A DNA stretch of 64,000 nucleotides from Streptomyces novaecaesareae (GTDB lineage Bacteria; Actinomycetota; Actinomycetes; Streptomycetales; Streptomycetaceae), in NCBI RefSeq assembly GCF_000716875.1, contig NZ_JNWQ01000025.1, positions 15,501 to 79,500 of the forward strand, read 5' to 3'. The notes beneath the pieces are model-generated. The model was not told where the DNA came from, did no database searches, and worked only from the letters and a program-made list of their open reading frames with translations. The translations under genes and the position numbers were made by a program. How positions within the stretch are numbered: position 1 is the first letter of the stretch; every line of letters starts with the position of its first letter. This document shows, one piece after another, positions 53,075-61,142 of the stretch.

Positions 53075-54268
53075 GGCGGCCAGGACGCCGGAGGTGGGGG
53101 CCTCCTGGGGGGCGGGCCAGGTGATGCGGGTGGCGCAGAGGGAGACGATCGCGGCGGAGGCGGCGACGGCGGCCATGCCCCAGACGAGGCTGGTGGCGCC
53201 CGCGATGAAGCCGATCACGGCGGGGCCGGCGAGCAGGCCGGTGGTGCCCATCGCGGCGACCAGGGAGAGTGCGTCGGCGCCCTGGCGGGCGGCGGCGACG
53301 TAGACGCACGGGGTCACCGCCGCCACGCCGAGGCCGACGCAGGCGAAGCCGAGCAGGGTCGGCACGACGCCGCCGACCAGCAGGGCGAGGGCGAGGCCGA
53401 GGCCGGCCAGGACGCTGCCGGTGCGCACGATGCGGCCGTCGCCGAAGCGGGTGCGCCAGCCGTCGGCGAAGATCCGGGCGCACACCATCATCACCGAGAC
53501 GACGGCGATGCCCATCGGGGCGAGTCCGGCGCCCGCGTCGACGACGTCCTTGAGATAGAGCGCCGACCAGTCGTTCATGGCGCCCTCGGTGACGGTGCCG
53601 AAGACCATGGCCAGGCCCATCCAGAGCGTCGCGACGGTCGGCAGGACGAAGCCCCGGCGCTGCTTCTCCTCCCCCGGCGCGGCGGTCTCCTGCGGGCCGT
53701 CCGCGAGCAGCCCGGGCCGGGCGGCGAGGACGAGGACCGCGAGCAGGACGGCGGCCAGGCCGAAGTGCACCGCGAGGGTGCCGGTGAACGCGTTGACACC
53801 GGAGGCCAGCAGGGCGGCCAGCAGCGATCCGGCGCTGAAGGTGGCGTGCAGCCGGGACATGGTGGTCCGCTCGAAGCGGGCCTCCAGCGCCGCGCCCTGG
53901 GCGTTCATCGCGACGTTGAGGCAGCCGACCGCGACGCCGTCGCAGAACAGCACCAGCAGCGTGACCGGGTAGTTCGGCACCACCGACAGCGCGAGCAGGA
54001 CGGCGCCGAGTGCGAGCGCGGACAATACCGAGAGCAGGCGGGAGCCGAGCCGTCGCATCAGCACCGCCACCAGGGGGAAGGACACGGCCGCGCCGATCCC
54101 GCAGGTCATCAGCAGCAGGCCGATCTGGGCCTCGCCCAGGTCGAGCCGGGTCTTGAGCGCGGGCACCCGGGAGACCCAGGTCGCGTACTGGAATCCGAGG
54201 ACGAAGAACAGTGCGCCGATGGCCAGTTGGGACCGGCGGAAGTCGTCGCGGACGGGGGACATCGGCAT
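53063..54268 (-). CDS. MFS exporter, last gene of five-gene operon
   Basis: This 401-residue transporter of the major facilitator superfamily has about twelve membrane segments. FQYATWVSRVPALKTRLDLGEAQIGL and MRRLGSR resemble the YbjJ/FucP-like MFS branch. It starts at 54268 with a TGATG overlap with the GNAT gene stop, so it is translationally coupled to a biosynthetic operon. It most likely exports the operon's product. Confidence 0.88.
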   Translation of the reverse strand: MPMSPVRDDFRRSQLAIGALFFVLGFQYATWVSRVPALKTRLDLGEAQIGLLLMTCGIGAAVSFPLVAVLMRRLGSRLLSVLSALALGAVLLALSVVPNYPVTLLVLFCDGVAVGCLNVAMNAQGAALEARFERTTMSRLHATFSAGSLLAALLASGVNAFTGTLAVHFGLAAVLLAVLVLAARPGLLADGPQETAAPGEEKQRRGFVLPTVATLWMGLAMVFGTVTEGAMNDWSALYLKDVVDAGAGLAPMGIAVVSVMMVCARIFADGWRTRFGDGRIVRTGSVLAGLGLALALLVGGVVPTLLGFACVGLGVAAVTPCVYVAAARQGADALSLVAAMGTTGLLAGPAVIGFIAGATSLVWGMAAVAASAAIVSLCATRITWPAPQEAPTSGVLAADPT

Positions 54269-54852
54269 CAGCCCACTTCGGCTCTGGGTTGGGGCCCGGG
54301 GGTCGGGTCGGTGGAGTGCGGCAGCGGCCGGGCCGGGACGCCGGCCAGCGGCATCGCCATGTAGACCGCCCGGGGGCCGTAGCTCGCGGGCAGGTCGATC
54401 TCGGGCCGGGCGCGGTAGCCCAGCGGGGTCCACAGCACGTGCGAACCGCGGACGGCGACCAGCGAGATGGTCCGGTGGCCGGCCGCCCGGGCGGTGTCCT
54501 CCAGGTGCCGCAGCATCCGGTGGGACAGGCCCCGGCCGCGCAACTCCTCGGCGATCACCAGGTCGTGGGCGTGCATGTTGCCGGGAGGCGTCTCCTCCGC
54601 GGCCCCGTTCCCGCTCTCCTCGCTGCGGCTGAGGTCCGGGCAGCGGAACAGCGGGTACGGCAGGGCGAGCAGGTAGCCGCCGAGGCGGCCCGCGTGCTCC
54701 AGTACGAAGCAGGTGTCCGGCGAGGCGCGGTGCCGGGACTTCAGCGCCTCGCGGCCCTCGGACAGGCCGCTGGCGGCGTAGGCGCGCTCCTCCAGCGCGA
54801 CCACGCCGTCCCAGTCGTCCTCCCGGAGCAGCCGGATCCGGGTGTCGGTCAT
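54268..54852 (-). CDS. GNAT-family N-acetyltransferase
   Basis: This 194-residue acyltransferase uses acetyl-CoA or another acyl-CoA. The N terminus MTDTRIRLLREDDWDGVVALEERAY and the acetyl-CoA motif ELRGRGLSHRMLRHL are typical of GNAT enzymes, as is the later GYR. An insert (about 80-98) with SEESGNGAAEETPPG is unusual. It overlaps the decarboxylase gene by ATGA and the MFS gene by TGATG. It may acetylate the amine made by the decarboxylase. Confidence 0.87.
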   Translation of the reverse strand: MTDTRIRLLREDDWDGVVALEERAYAASGLSEGREALKSRHRASPDTCFVLEHAGRLGGYLLALPYPLFRCPDLSRSEESGNGAAEETPPGNMHAHDLVIAEELRGRGLSHRMLRHLEDTARAAGHRTISLVAVRGSHVLWTPLGYRARPEIDLPASYGPRAVYMAMPLAGVPARPLPHSTDPTPGPQPRAEVG

Positions 54853-56249
54853 GCGGTGCCTCCGTCGGGGCCGTGGCCGGCATCGCGCTTGCCCGCGCTG
54901 CCGCCGATGCAGGTGTGGGGCAGCGGGGCGAAGCCGTTGAACCCGCGGGTCGCGTAGGCGGTGGCGTACGCGCCGCAGGAGTGGATCCAGACCGGGTCGC
55001 CGGAGCCGAGCGTGTGCGGGACCCGCACCAGGCCGCCGTCCTGGGCGTACGCGTCGTCGCTGTCGCAGGTCGGGCCGGCCACCACGGCGTTGACGAACTG
55101 GCCGCCGGGGTGGGTGGGGAACTCCAGGCGGTACTGCAGCTGGTCCATCTCGTACAGGCCGTTGAACTTGCCGCAGCTGAGGTAGAGCCAGTCCTCGCGG
55201 CCGCCGTCGAGCCGGTGGCGGGAGGTGAGCCGGGCGACGTGCGCGCGGATGGCGCCGTGGTCGGCGACCAGGTGGCGGCCGGGCTCGACCAGGAACTCCA
55301 GCGGCCCGGCGTTGACGGCGCGCAGCCGGTCCATGCCCTCGCGGATCACCGCGAACATCTTGTCCAGCGGCGGGTCGAGCGGCCGGCCGCTGCGGTCGAG
55401 GACGCCGAGGGCGGGCAGGCCGCCGCCGAGGTTGATCCGCTCCGGGGTGATGCCGCGCCAGTTGAGCGCCTCCAGTACGGCGGCCAGCGAGTCCACGGCG
55501 GCGCCCCAGGCCTCGGCGGTCATCTGCTGCGAGCCGACGTGCACGGACAGGCCGGAGGGCACCAGCCCGGAGGTGCGGGCTTCGTCGAGCACCCGCAGGG
55601 CGTCCTCGGGCGAGCAGCCGAACTTGTGGCTCAGGCCCCACAGGGCGCCGTCACCGGTGGTCGCGATCCGGCAGAACACCCGTGCGCCGGGGGCGTGTTC
55701 GGCGATCGCGGCGACGTCCTCCAGGCTGTCGGTGGCGAAGTCGCGCACGCCCAGCCGGTAGGCCTCGGCGATGTTGCGGTCGGACTTGATGGTGTTGCCG
55801 TAGTGGATCAGCTCGGGCGGGACGCCGGTGCGCAGCGCCTGGGCGATCTCCTGCGGGCCGGCCGCGTCGAAGCCGGAGCCGAGGGCGGCGAGGTGGCCCA
55901 GCACCTCGTCGACCGGGCAGGCCTTCATCGCGAACCGTACGGCCACGCCGGGCAGTTCGGCGCGCAGGGCGGCGTACTGGCCGCCGATGCCGTCCAGGTC
56001 GTAGATGATCCGGTCGTCGGTGGCGGCGGCGAGGGCGGCGCGCAGCGCGGTGCGGTCGTGCGGGTCGGAGTGCGGGTCGGGGTGGAGTGCGCGGGTGTGG
56101 ACCGCGGTCTCGGTCGGGGCGCGGTGGGTGGGCGGCGCGCCCGCTGCCCGGCGCGCGGCCTGGTGCGGCGCCCGATCTGCTGCCTGGCGGGTCTCGCGAG
56201 TCTGGTGGGTCTGGTGGGTCTGGTGGGTCTGATGCGTCTGGCGTATCAC
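54849..56249 (-). CDS. Fold-type III PLP decarboxylase (ornithine/DAP decarboxylase-like)
   Basis: This 466-residue decarboxylase belongs to the alanine racemase-fold group with ornithine, lysine and diaminopimelate decarboxylases. The PLP lysine is in VRFAMKACP, the glycine-rich phosphate loop is in NLGGGLPAL, and the catalytic cysteine-acid motif is GPTCDSDD. The first 65 residues are a low-complexity extension with a QTH repeat and many His and Arg. The GTG at 56249 has GGGAG upstream. The likely product is an amine, passed to the GNAT enzyme encoded next in the operon. The substrate is not clear; the hydroxylase upstream may act first. Confidence 0.87.
   Translation of the reverse strand: MIRQTHQTHQTHQTHQTRETRQAADRAPHQAARRAAGAPPTHRAPTETAVHTRALHPDPHSDPHDRTALRAALAAATDDRIIYDLDGIGGQYAALRAELPGVAVRFAMKACPVDEVLGHLAALGSGFDAAGPQEIAQALRTGVPPELIHYGNTIKSDRNIAEAYRLGVRDFATDSLEDVAAIAEHAPGARVFCRIATTGDGALWGLSHKFGCSPEDALRVLDEARTSGLVPSGLSVHVGSQQMTAEAWGAAVDSLAAVLEALNWRGITPERINLGGGLPALGVLDRSGRPLDPPLDKMFAVIREGMDRLRAVNAGPLEFLVEPGRHLVADHGAIRAHVARLTSRHRLDGGREDWLYLSCGKFNGLYEMDQLQYRLEFPTHPGGQFVNAVVAGPTCDSDDAYAQDGGLVRVPHTLGSGDPVWIHSCGAYATAYATRGFNGFAPLPHTCIGGSAGKRDAGHGPDGGTA
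56200..56235 (-). repeat. 9-bp tandem repeat coding QTH
   Basis: Four copies of GTCTGGTGG, the last imperfect, encode a Gln-Thr-His repeat at the start of the decarboxylase. Copy number could vary between strains. Confidence 0.8.
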
Positions 56250-56270
56250 GTAGTGCTCCCGGTCCTCCGG

Positions 56271-57602
56271 CTAGTGCGGCAGCCGGTCGGCGGGGGTGGC
56301 CTTGCTCGCCCGCACCAGCGGGCCCCACGCGTCGATCAGCAGGGCGAAGTCCTCGATGTCCGCCTGCGCCTCGTCGAGCAGGCGTGCTCGCCGGGGTGCC
56401 AGGTGGTCGGCGAACTCGGCGTACTTCCCGCCCAGTCGCCGGTAGCAGCGGTCCAGTTCGGCCAGCCGGCGGTGGTTCTCCGCGCGGTCCGTCGCGGCGC
56501 TGCGGCGGGCGGCGTCGGCGATCGCCTCGGGGCGGACGCGGTGGTGCCCGTCCAGCAGGGCCTCGCCGGCTTCGGTCATCTCGGTGTAGACCGGGTGGAG
56601 GTAGAGCATGGAGAGCAGGAACTTGGCGTAGCGCAGCTGGTAGGCGGTGAAGCCGGGGCCGGTGCGCCGTTCCGGGGTGTAGTAGTTGACGATGTGGCGG
56701 TTGTGGGTGACGCCGGGCAGGGTGGCGTCGTACACCAGGTGGTGCAGGAAGTAGTCGCTGCCGATGGTCTCGGTGGCGGGCGGCAGCGGTACGCGTTCGT
56801 ACACCTCGTGGTCGAGGCCGATGTTGCACATGTCGATGTGCCAGATGCCGGGCCGGTCGAGCACGGCGCGGTCGACGGTGAACGGCTCGGTGCCGCCGCC
56901 GACGAAGGACTGGGCGACGAGTTCGCGCCTGTCCTGCTCGCTCGCGCCGGTGGGGGCCCAGAGCGCGACCACGTCGTGGTACACCTCGGGGTCCAGTTCG
57001 AGGATCTCGCCGATGTCGACGGAGAGTTCGCCGACGAAGGAGGCGCCGACCAGGGCGACGGGCTTGTCCGCGTGCGCCGGGTCGAGGGTGTACTCGGTGA
57101 CGGCGGCGGCCGCGTCGGCGGCTTTCAGTCCGAGGGTGGCCAGCTCGTACTCGATGGGGAACACCGGTTCGCCGTCGAGCCGTTGGTAGCGGCTGTCGGA
57201 GTCGCGGCGGTGCACCGAGGCGCAGCCGAGCGCGGCGGCGATCAGGAACGCCCGGTTGGTGCAGGCGCCGTAGGAGACGGCGTCCGGCAGCATGAGGTCG
57301 AGCAGCTTGTCCGGGGAGACGGCGCCGGTGGCGGCAGCGGCGCCGGAGCGGTCGATCACCTCGCGCAGGAAGGCGCGTTGGGCGTCCTCGTCGAGGTGGT
57401 GGACGAGCACGCCGTCGACGGCGGGCAGGGCGGCGACCGCCCGGGCGTGCCGGGTGCGCGCCGCGGGGTCGGCGGAGTCCAGCACCAGCAGGTGCACCCG
57501 GACGTCGAACCGCTCGACGGCGTAGGCGGCTTCGGCGCCGATGGCGGTGATGGTGTCCGCGCACTCGCGGTTGGTGGGCAGGGTCAGGCAGACGTCACGC
57601 AT
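56271..57602 (-). CDS. Protein of unknown function (DUF6271-like), GT-A-like motif
   Basis: This 443-residue protein begins with a Rossmann-like stretch (MRDVCLTLPTNRECADTI). It contains GACTNRAFLIAAALGCASVHRRDSDSRY, in which the DSDS recalls the DxD metal motif of GT-A nucleotidyl or glycosyltransferases. The C-terminal 150 residues are helical. It resembles proteins I recall as DUF6271 in Streptomyces gene clusters; that recall is uncertain. It overlaps the oxygenase gene by 8 bp and is followed by the decarboxylase after 21 bp, so it is part of the pathway. A sugar- or nucleotide-transfer role is only a guess. Confidence 0.6.
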   Translation of the reverse strand: MRDVCLTLPTNRECADTITAIGAEAAYAVERFDVRVHLLVLDSADPAARTRHARAVAALPAVDGVLVHHLDEDAQRAFLREVIDRSGAAAATGAVSPDKLLDLMLPDAVSYGACTNRAFLIAAALGCASVHRRDSDSRYQRLDGEPVFPIEYELATLGLKAADAAAAVTEYTLDPAHADKPVALVGASFVGELSVDIGEILELDPEVYHDVVALWAPTGASEQDRRELVAQSFVGGGTEPFTVDRAVLDRPGIWHIDMCNIGLDHEVYERVPLPPATETIGSDYFLHHLVYDATLPGVTHNRHIVNYYTPERRTGPGFTAYQLRYAKFLLSMLYLHPVYTEMTEAGEALLDGHHRVRPEAIADAARRSAATDRAENHRRLAELDRCYRRLGGKYAEFADHLAPRRARLLDEAQADIEDFALLIDAWGPLVRASKATPADRLPH

Positions 57603-58674
57603 TCCCGCTCCCCCGGCCGTTGACGTCCTGCGGCGGCTCGAAGGGCCGGCCGGTCCAGGACCGCAGGCCGAGCAGTTTCTCCCCCAGTTCGGTGAGTTGG
57701 GCCGTCCCGTAGCGCAGCGACTCGTGCCGGGTGGCGTCGCCGACCAGGGTGCGGTTCCAGTCCGGGGTGGCGAGGGTGCGCCAGGACTCGACCCGGGAGC
57801 GCCGCAGCTGCTCGGCCTCCTCCAGTGCGGGCATCATCGACAGGTACTGCACCGCGCGCACGCCGCGCTCGGAGGTGTTGCGTTCGACGCCGTGGGCGAG
57901 CAGGCCGTTCCAGATCAGCAGGTCGCCGGCCTTCAACTCGGGCCGTACGACGGGGAACTCGTCCTGGTCGACGTCCGGGCGGATCGGGTCGCGGTCGGCG
58001 GGCTGGACGGCCTGCCATTCGTTGAAGCGGCGGAACAGCTCGGGGTTGCACCGGAATCCGCCGTGGTCGGGGGCGGTGTCGTTGAGCGCGATGATGCCCT
58101 GGACGCGCTGGGGCAGCACGGCCCGGGTGGTGTCGACGTCCCAGTGCAGTTCGATGTCGAAGCCGCGGTCGGTGGGCTCGATCAGCGCGCGGTCGCGGTT
58201 GCGGACGTTGGGCGGGTTGAGGTTGAGCCGGTCGAGGGTGACCCAGAGTTCCTCGCAGTCCCACACGTCCACGAAGGCGTCGTAGACGCGCTGCGACTGG
58301 CGGCTGTCCCAGAGGAGTTGGTGGTGGTAGGCCTCGACGAAGCCGTAGATGTGCAGGTGCCGGTCGAGTTCGTCGCGGTAGTCGCGCTCGCGGTACCAGT
58401 CCTCGGGGCGGTCGGGTGACAGGCCCTGGAAGTCCCAGGTGAAGTCGAGCAGGCGCCGCGCGGCCTCGGCGGGGATCGCCTGCGGCACCACGACGTAGCC
58501 GTGGGTCTGCCAGAACGCGTGGTCCGCTTCGGAGAGCACGCGCAGCGGGTGCTTCTTGCGGATCTCGCGCAGTGCGGTCGGGGCCAGGTAGCTCTCGGTG
58601 TCCGCGCTGAAGTAGGGGCGCTCCGAGGCGGCGCGGTACAGATACTCCTCGGCCTGTCCGTCAGGGCTCGGCAT
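57595..58674 (-). CDS. PhyH-family Fe(II)/2-oxoglutarate oxygenase
   Basis: This 359-residue oxygenase of the phytanoyl-CoA dioxygenase family hydroxylates a small substrate. GYVVVPQAIP starts the fold, the metal ligands are His and Asp in ELHWDVDTT and the distal His in LLAHGVERN, and the arginine in RAVQYLS would bind 2-oxoglutarate. I prefer the ATG at 58674, nine bases past GGAG, over the GTG at 58680. It is the first gene of the five-gene operon and has a regulatory site upstream. Confidence 0.88.
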   Translation of the reverse strand: MPSPDGQAEEYLYRAASERPYFSADTESYLAPTALREIRKKHPLRVLSEADHAFWQTHGYVVVPQAIPAEAARRLLDFTWDFQGLSPDRPEDWYRERDYRDELDRHLHIYGFVEAYHHQLLWDSRQSQRVYDAFVDVWDCEELWVTLDRLNLNPPNVRNRDRALIEPTDRGFDIELHWDVDTTRAVLPQRVQGIIALNDTAPDHGGFRCNPELFRRFNEWQAVQPADRDPIRPDVDQDEFPVVRPELKAGDLLIWNGLLAHGVERNTSERGVRAVQYLSMMPALEEAEQLRRSRVESWRTLATPDWNRTLVGDATRHESLRYGTAQLTELGEKLLGLRSWTGRPFEPPQDVNGRGSGNA

Positions 58675-58920
58675 GGGCACTCACTCCATGGTTCGTAGTC
58701 GACGCGGCGCTTGATTCGGCGGGTGGCGCGGGCACAGGAGCCATTCCACCGGCCCTCGGCCGGGTCGGGAATTCCTCCCGCGGACCACCGGCGGTCCGCA
58801 CACGCTCCTTGTCGGCTCGGCCCCCGACCGCGCCTGCGCGCCACGTCGTGGGGCCAACTCACCTGCCCGGCACGGCCTCTCACCACGTCTCAGGCCCTGC
58901 CGAACCAAGCCTCCCACACA

Positions 58921-58947
58921 TTGGACTAGACCAACTAATGGTGTCAA
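58921..58947 (-). promoter_or_regulatory. GntR/DasR-like site with -35 box upstream of oxygenase operon
   Basis: On the minus strand, TTGACA (58947-58942) is followed by TTGGTCTAGTCCAA (58934-58921), close to the DasR consensus core TGGTCTAGACCA. The dyad would lie between the -35 box and a weak -10 (CAATGT). A repressor bound there would block the operon. Nothing else is seen in 58681-59152 apart from the FUSC gene's own promoter region. Confidence 0.5.
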
Positions 58948-59152
58948 CCCTTTCCCGCGGGTTGCCGATTGGGAAAATCGGCGCAGCTCACGACGCCTCC
59001 CGCGGTTCGCTTTATGTTTCGCGGGCGGACATAAGAGCGGGTATTGTTCCCGGAATTGACATAACCGGGAGGCCTGAACCCCGCCGGCCCCACGAACCGT
59101 TGAGCCGCGCGCCGTTGCACCGCCCGGCGCCCGCCCGCCGTAGGTTGGGACC

Positions 59153-61108
59153 GTGCCACGCCCAGGAGCCGCCCGACTCGCCCCGCCCGACTGGCTGACC
59201 GAGAGCCTGCGGCCCCGCGCCGCGCCGATCCCCTGGGCGGGGGTGGCCCGCGCCTCCGTCGCGCTCGCCGCCCCGCTCGCGGTGGGCACCGCCACCGGCC
59301 GGCCCGCCTACGGTGCGCTGGTGTCGATGGGCGCACTGTCCGCGGTCATCGGCGACACCGCCGACGCCTACCGGATGCGGGTCTTCAACATCGCCGTCCC
59401 CCAGCTGTTCGGCGCCCTCGGGGTGCTGCTCGGCGCCCAGGTGCACGGCTCCGGCTGGACGGCCGTCGCCATGCTGACCCTCGTCGCGCTGGTCTCCGGC
59501 ATGATCTCCTCGATCGGCGCGGTCGCCTCCGTCTCCGGGCTGCTCCTGCTGCTCAACGCGGTCGTCGGGGCCGGCCTGCCGCTGCCCTCGCCCTGGTGGC
59601 TGCCGCCCGGCCTGCTGCTGCTCGGCGGCCTGGTGGTGCTCGTCCTGGCCCTGCTCGCCTGGCCGCTGCGCGTCGGCATGCCCGAACGCGCGGTGGTCGC
59701 CGGCACCTACCGGACGGTCGCCGACCTCCTGGAGGCCGCCGGCACCCCCGAGTACGACGCCCGGCGCCGCGAACTCACCCAGTCGCTCAACCAGTCCTAC
59801 GACCTGCTGCTCGCCCGGCGGGCCCGACGGCACGGGCGCTCACCCACCCTGGTACGGCTGCTCGCCCAGCTCAACGCGGTGATCCCGGTGGTCGAGGCGG
59901 CCTCCGCGGCGCACCTGCGCCCGCCCGAGTTCGGCCCGCTGCCCGCCGCCTACCCGGCGGCCGTCCGGGCCCTGGCCGACGCCGTCGAACAGGGCCGCAC
60001 CGGGCCCGCGCCGGCACCCGACCTGCCCGTGCCCGCCGGGCCGTCCACCCGCGCCCTGGTCGAGGCGATCGAGCACGCCGGCACCGTGGTCTCCGAGGCG
60101 GCACCGGACCCGTACGCCGCCGACGACCGGCTCGGCCGGCCCGCCGCCCTGGAGGTGCGGGCCCGCCGGGCGGCCCGGGCGCTGCTGCTGTCCGGCGCGT
60201 CCTGGCGGTACGGGCTGCGCCTGGCACTGTGCATCGGCCTGTCCCAGGTGCTGGTCTCGGTGATCGCCGTGCCCCGCTCGTACTGGGTGGCGCTGACCGT
60301 CACCTTCGTGATGAAGCCGGACTTCGGCTCGGTGTTCTCCCGCGCGGTGCTGCGCGCGCTCGGCACCGCGGCCGGGCTGCTGGTCGCCACCCCGGTGCTC
60401 GCCGCGGTGCCGCGCGGCTGGTGGGACGTGCCGGTGATGGCGGCGCTGGCGACGCTGATCCCCGCGCTGTCCGCCAAGGGCTACGCCTTCCAGACCGCGG
60501 CCATCACCCCGGTGATCCTGCTGCTCTCCGACCTGCTCAACCACCAGGGCTTCCGCCTGGTGCTGCCCCGGCTCTACGACTCGCTGATCGGCTGCGGCAT
60601 CACGCTGCTGGCCGGCTACCTGCTGTGGCCGGAGTCCTGGCACACCCGGATCGGCGACCGCCTCGCCGACGCCGTCCAGGACACCGCCTCGTACGTGTCG
60701 CTCGCCTTCACCACCGGGCCGGGCGGGGACGGGCCCGCCCGGGCCCGCTACCGGCGGCGGCTCTACCGGGACCTCTCGGCGGTGCGCAGCGAGTTCCAGC
60801 GGGCGCTCACCGAGCCGCCGCCGGTCGGGGCCCGGGCGGCGGCGTGGTGGCCGGTGGTGATCGCGGTCGAACGGATCGTGGACGCCACCACCGCCACCCG
60901 GGTACGGGTCGAGCACGGCGCGCCCGTACCGACCGCGGCCGAGGTCGGCATCGTGACGCGGGAGCTGGCCGACCTCGCCGAGGCGCTGCGCACCGGCCGG
61001 CCGCTGTCGCCGACGGATCCGGAGGCACTCGCGCCGGAGTGCTCGCTGGCCCGGCTGCACCACGAGGTGCACGCGGCACGGTCGGTGGCCGCCGCGCCCG
61101 CTCCCTGA
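59153..61108 (+). CDS. FUSC-family membrane protein, aromatic acid exporter-like
   Basis: This 651-residue inner-membrane protein has two blocks of about five or six membrane segments, each followed by a long cytoplasmic helical domain, as in the FUSC/YccS/AaeB family. The second block contains YWVALTVTFVMKPDFGSVFSRAVLRALGT, the family's characteristic stretch. Characterised relatives export aromatic carboxylic acids or affect membrane homeostasis. The GTG at 59153 fits the domain start. It is monocistronic. Confidence 0.85.
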   Translation: MPRPGAARLAPPDWLTESLRPRAAPIPWAGVARASVALAAPLAVGTATGRPAYGALVSMGALSAVIGDTADAYRMRVFNIAVPQLFGALGVLLGAQVHGSGWTAVAMLTLVALVSGMISSIGAVASVSGLLLLLNAVVGAGLPLPSPWWLPPGLLLLGGLVVLVLALLAWPLRVGMPERAVVAGTYRTVADLLEAAGTPEYDARRRELTQSLNQSYDLLLARRARRHGRSPTLVRLLAQLNAVIPVVEAASAAHLRPPEFGPLPAAYPAAVRALADAVEQGRTGPAPAPDLPVPAGPSTRALVEAIEHAGTVVSEAAPDPYAADDRLGRPAALEVRARRAARALLLSGASWRYGLRLALCIGLSQVLVSVIAVPRSYWVALTVTFVMKPDFGSVFSRAVLRALGTAAGLLVATPVLAAVPRGWWDVPVMAALATLIPALSAKGYAFQTAAITPVILLLSDLLNHQGFRLVLPRLYDSLIGCGITLLAGYLLWPESWHTRIGDRLADAVQDTASYVSLAFTTGPGGDGPARARYRRRLYRDLSAVRSEFQRALTEPPPVGARAAAWWPVVIAVERIVDATTATRVRVEHGAPVPTAAEVGIVTRELADLAEALRTGRPLSPTDPEALAPECSLARLHHEVHAARSVAAAPAP

Positions 61109-61112
61109 CGCC

Positions 61113-61134
61113 GGGGGCCGAGCCCTCGGCCCCC
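61113..61134. terminator. Terminator between FUSC gene and amidase
   Basis: GGGGGCCGAG and its complement, at 61113-61122 and 61125-61134, form a compact stem between convergent genes. Confidence 0.6.
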
Positions 61135-61142
61135 CGCCCGGC

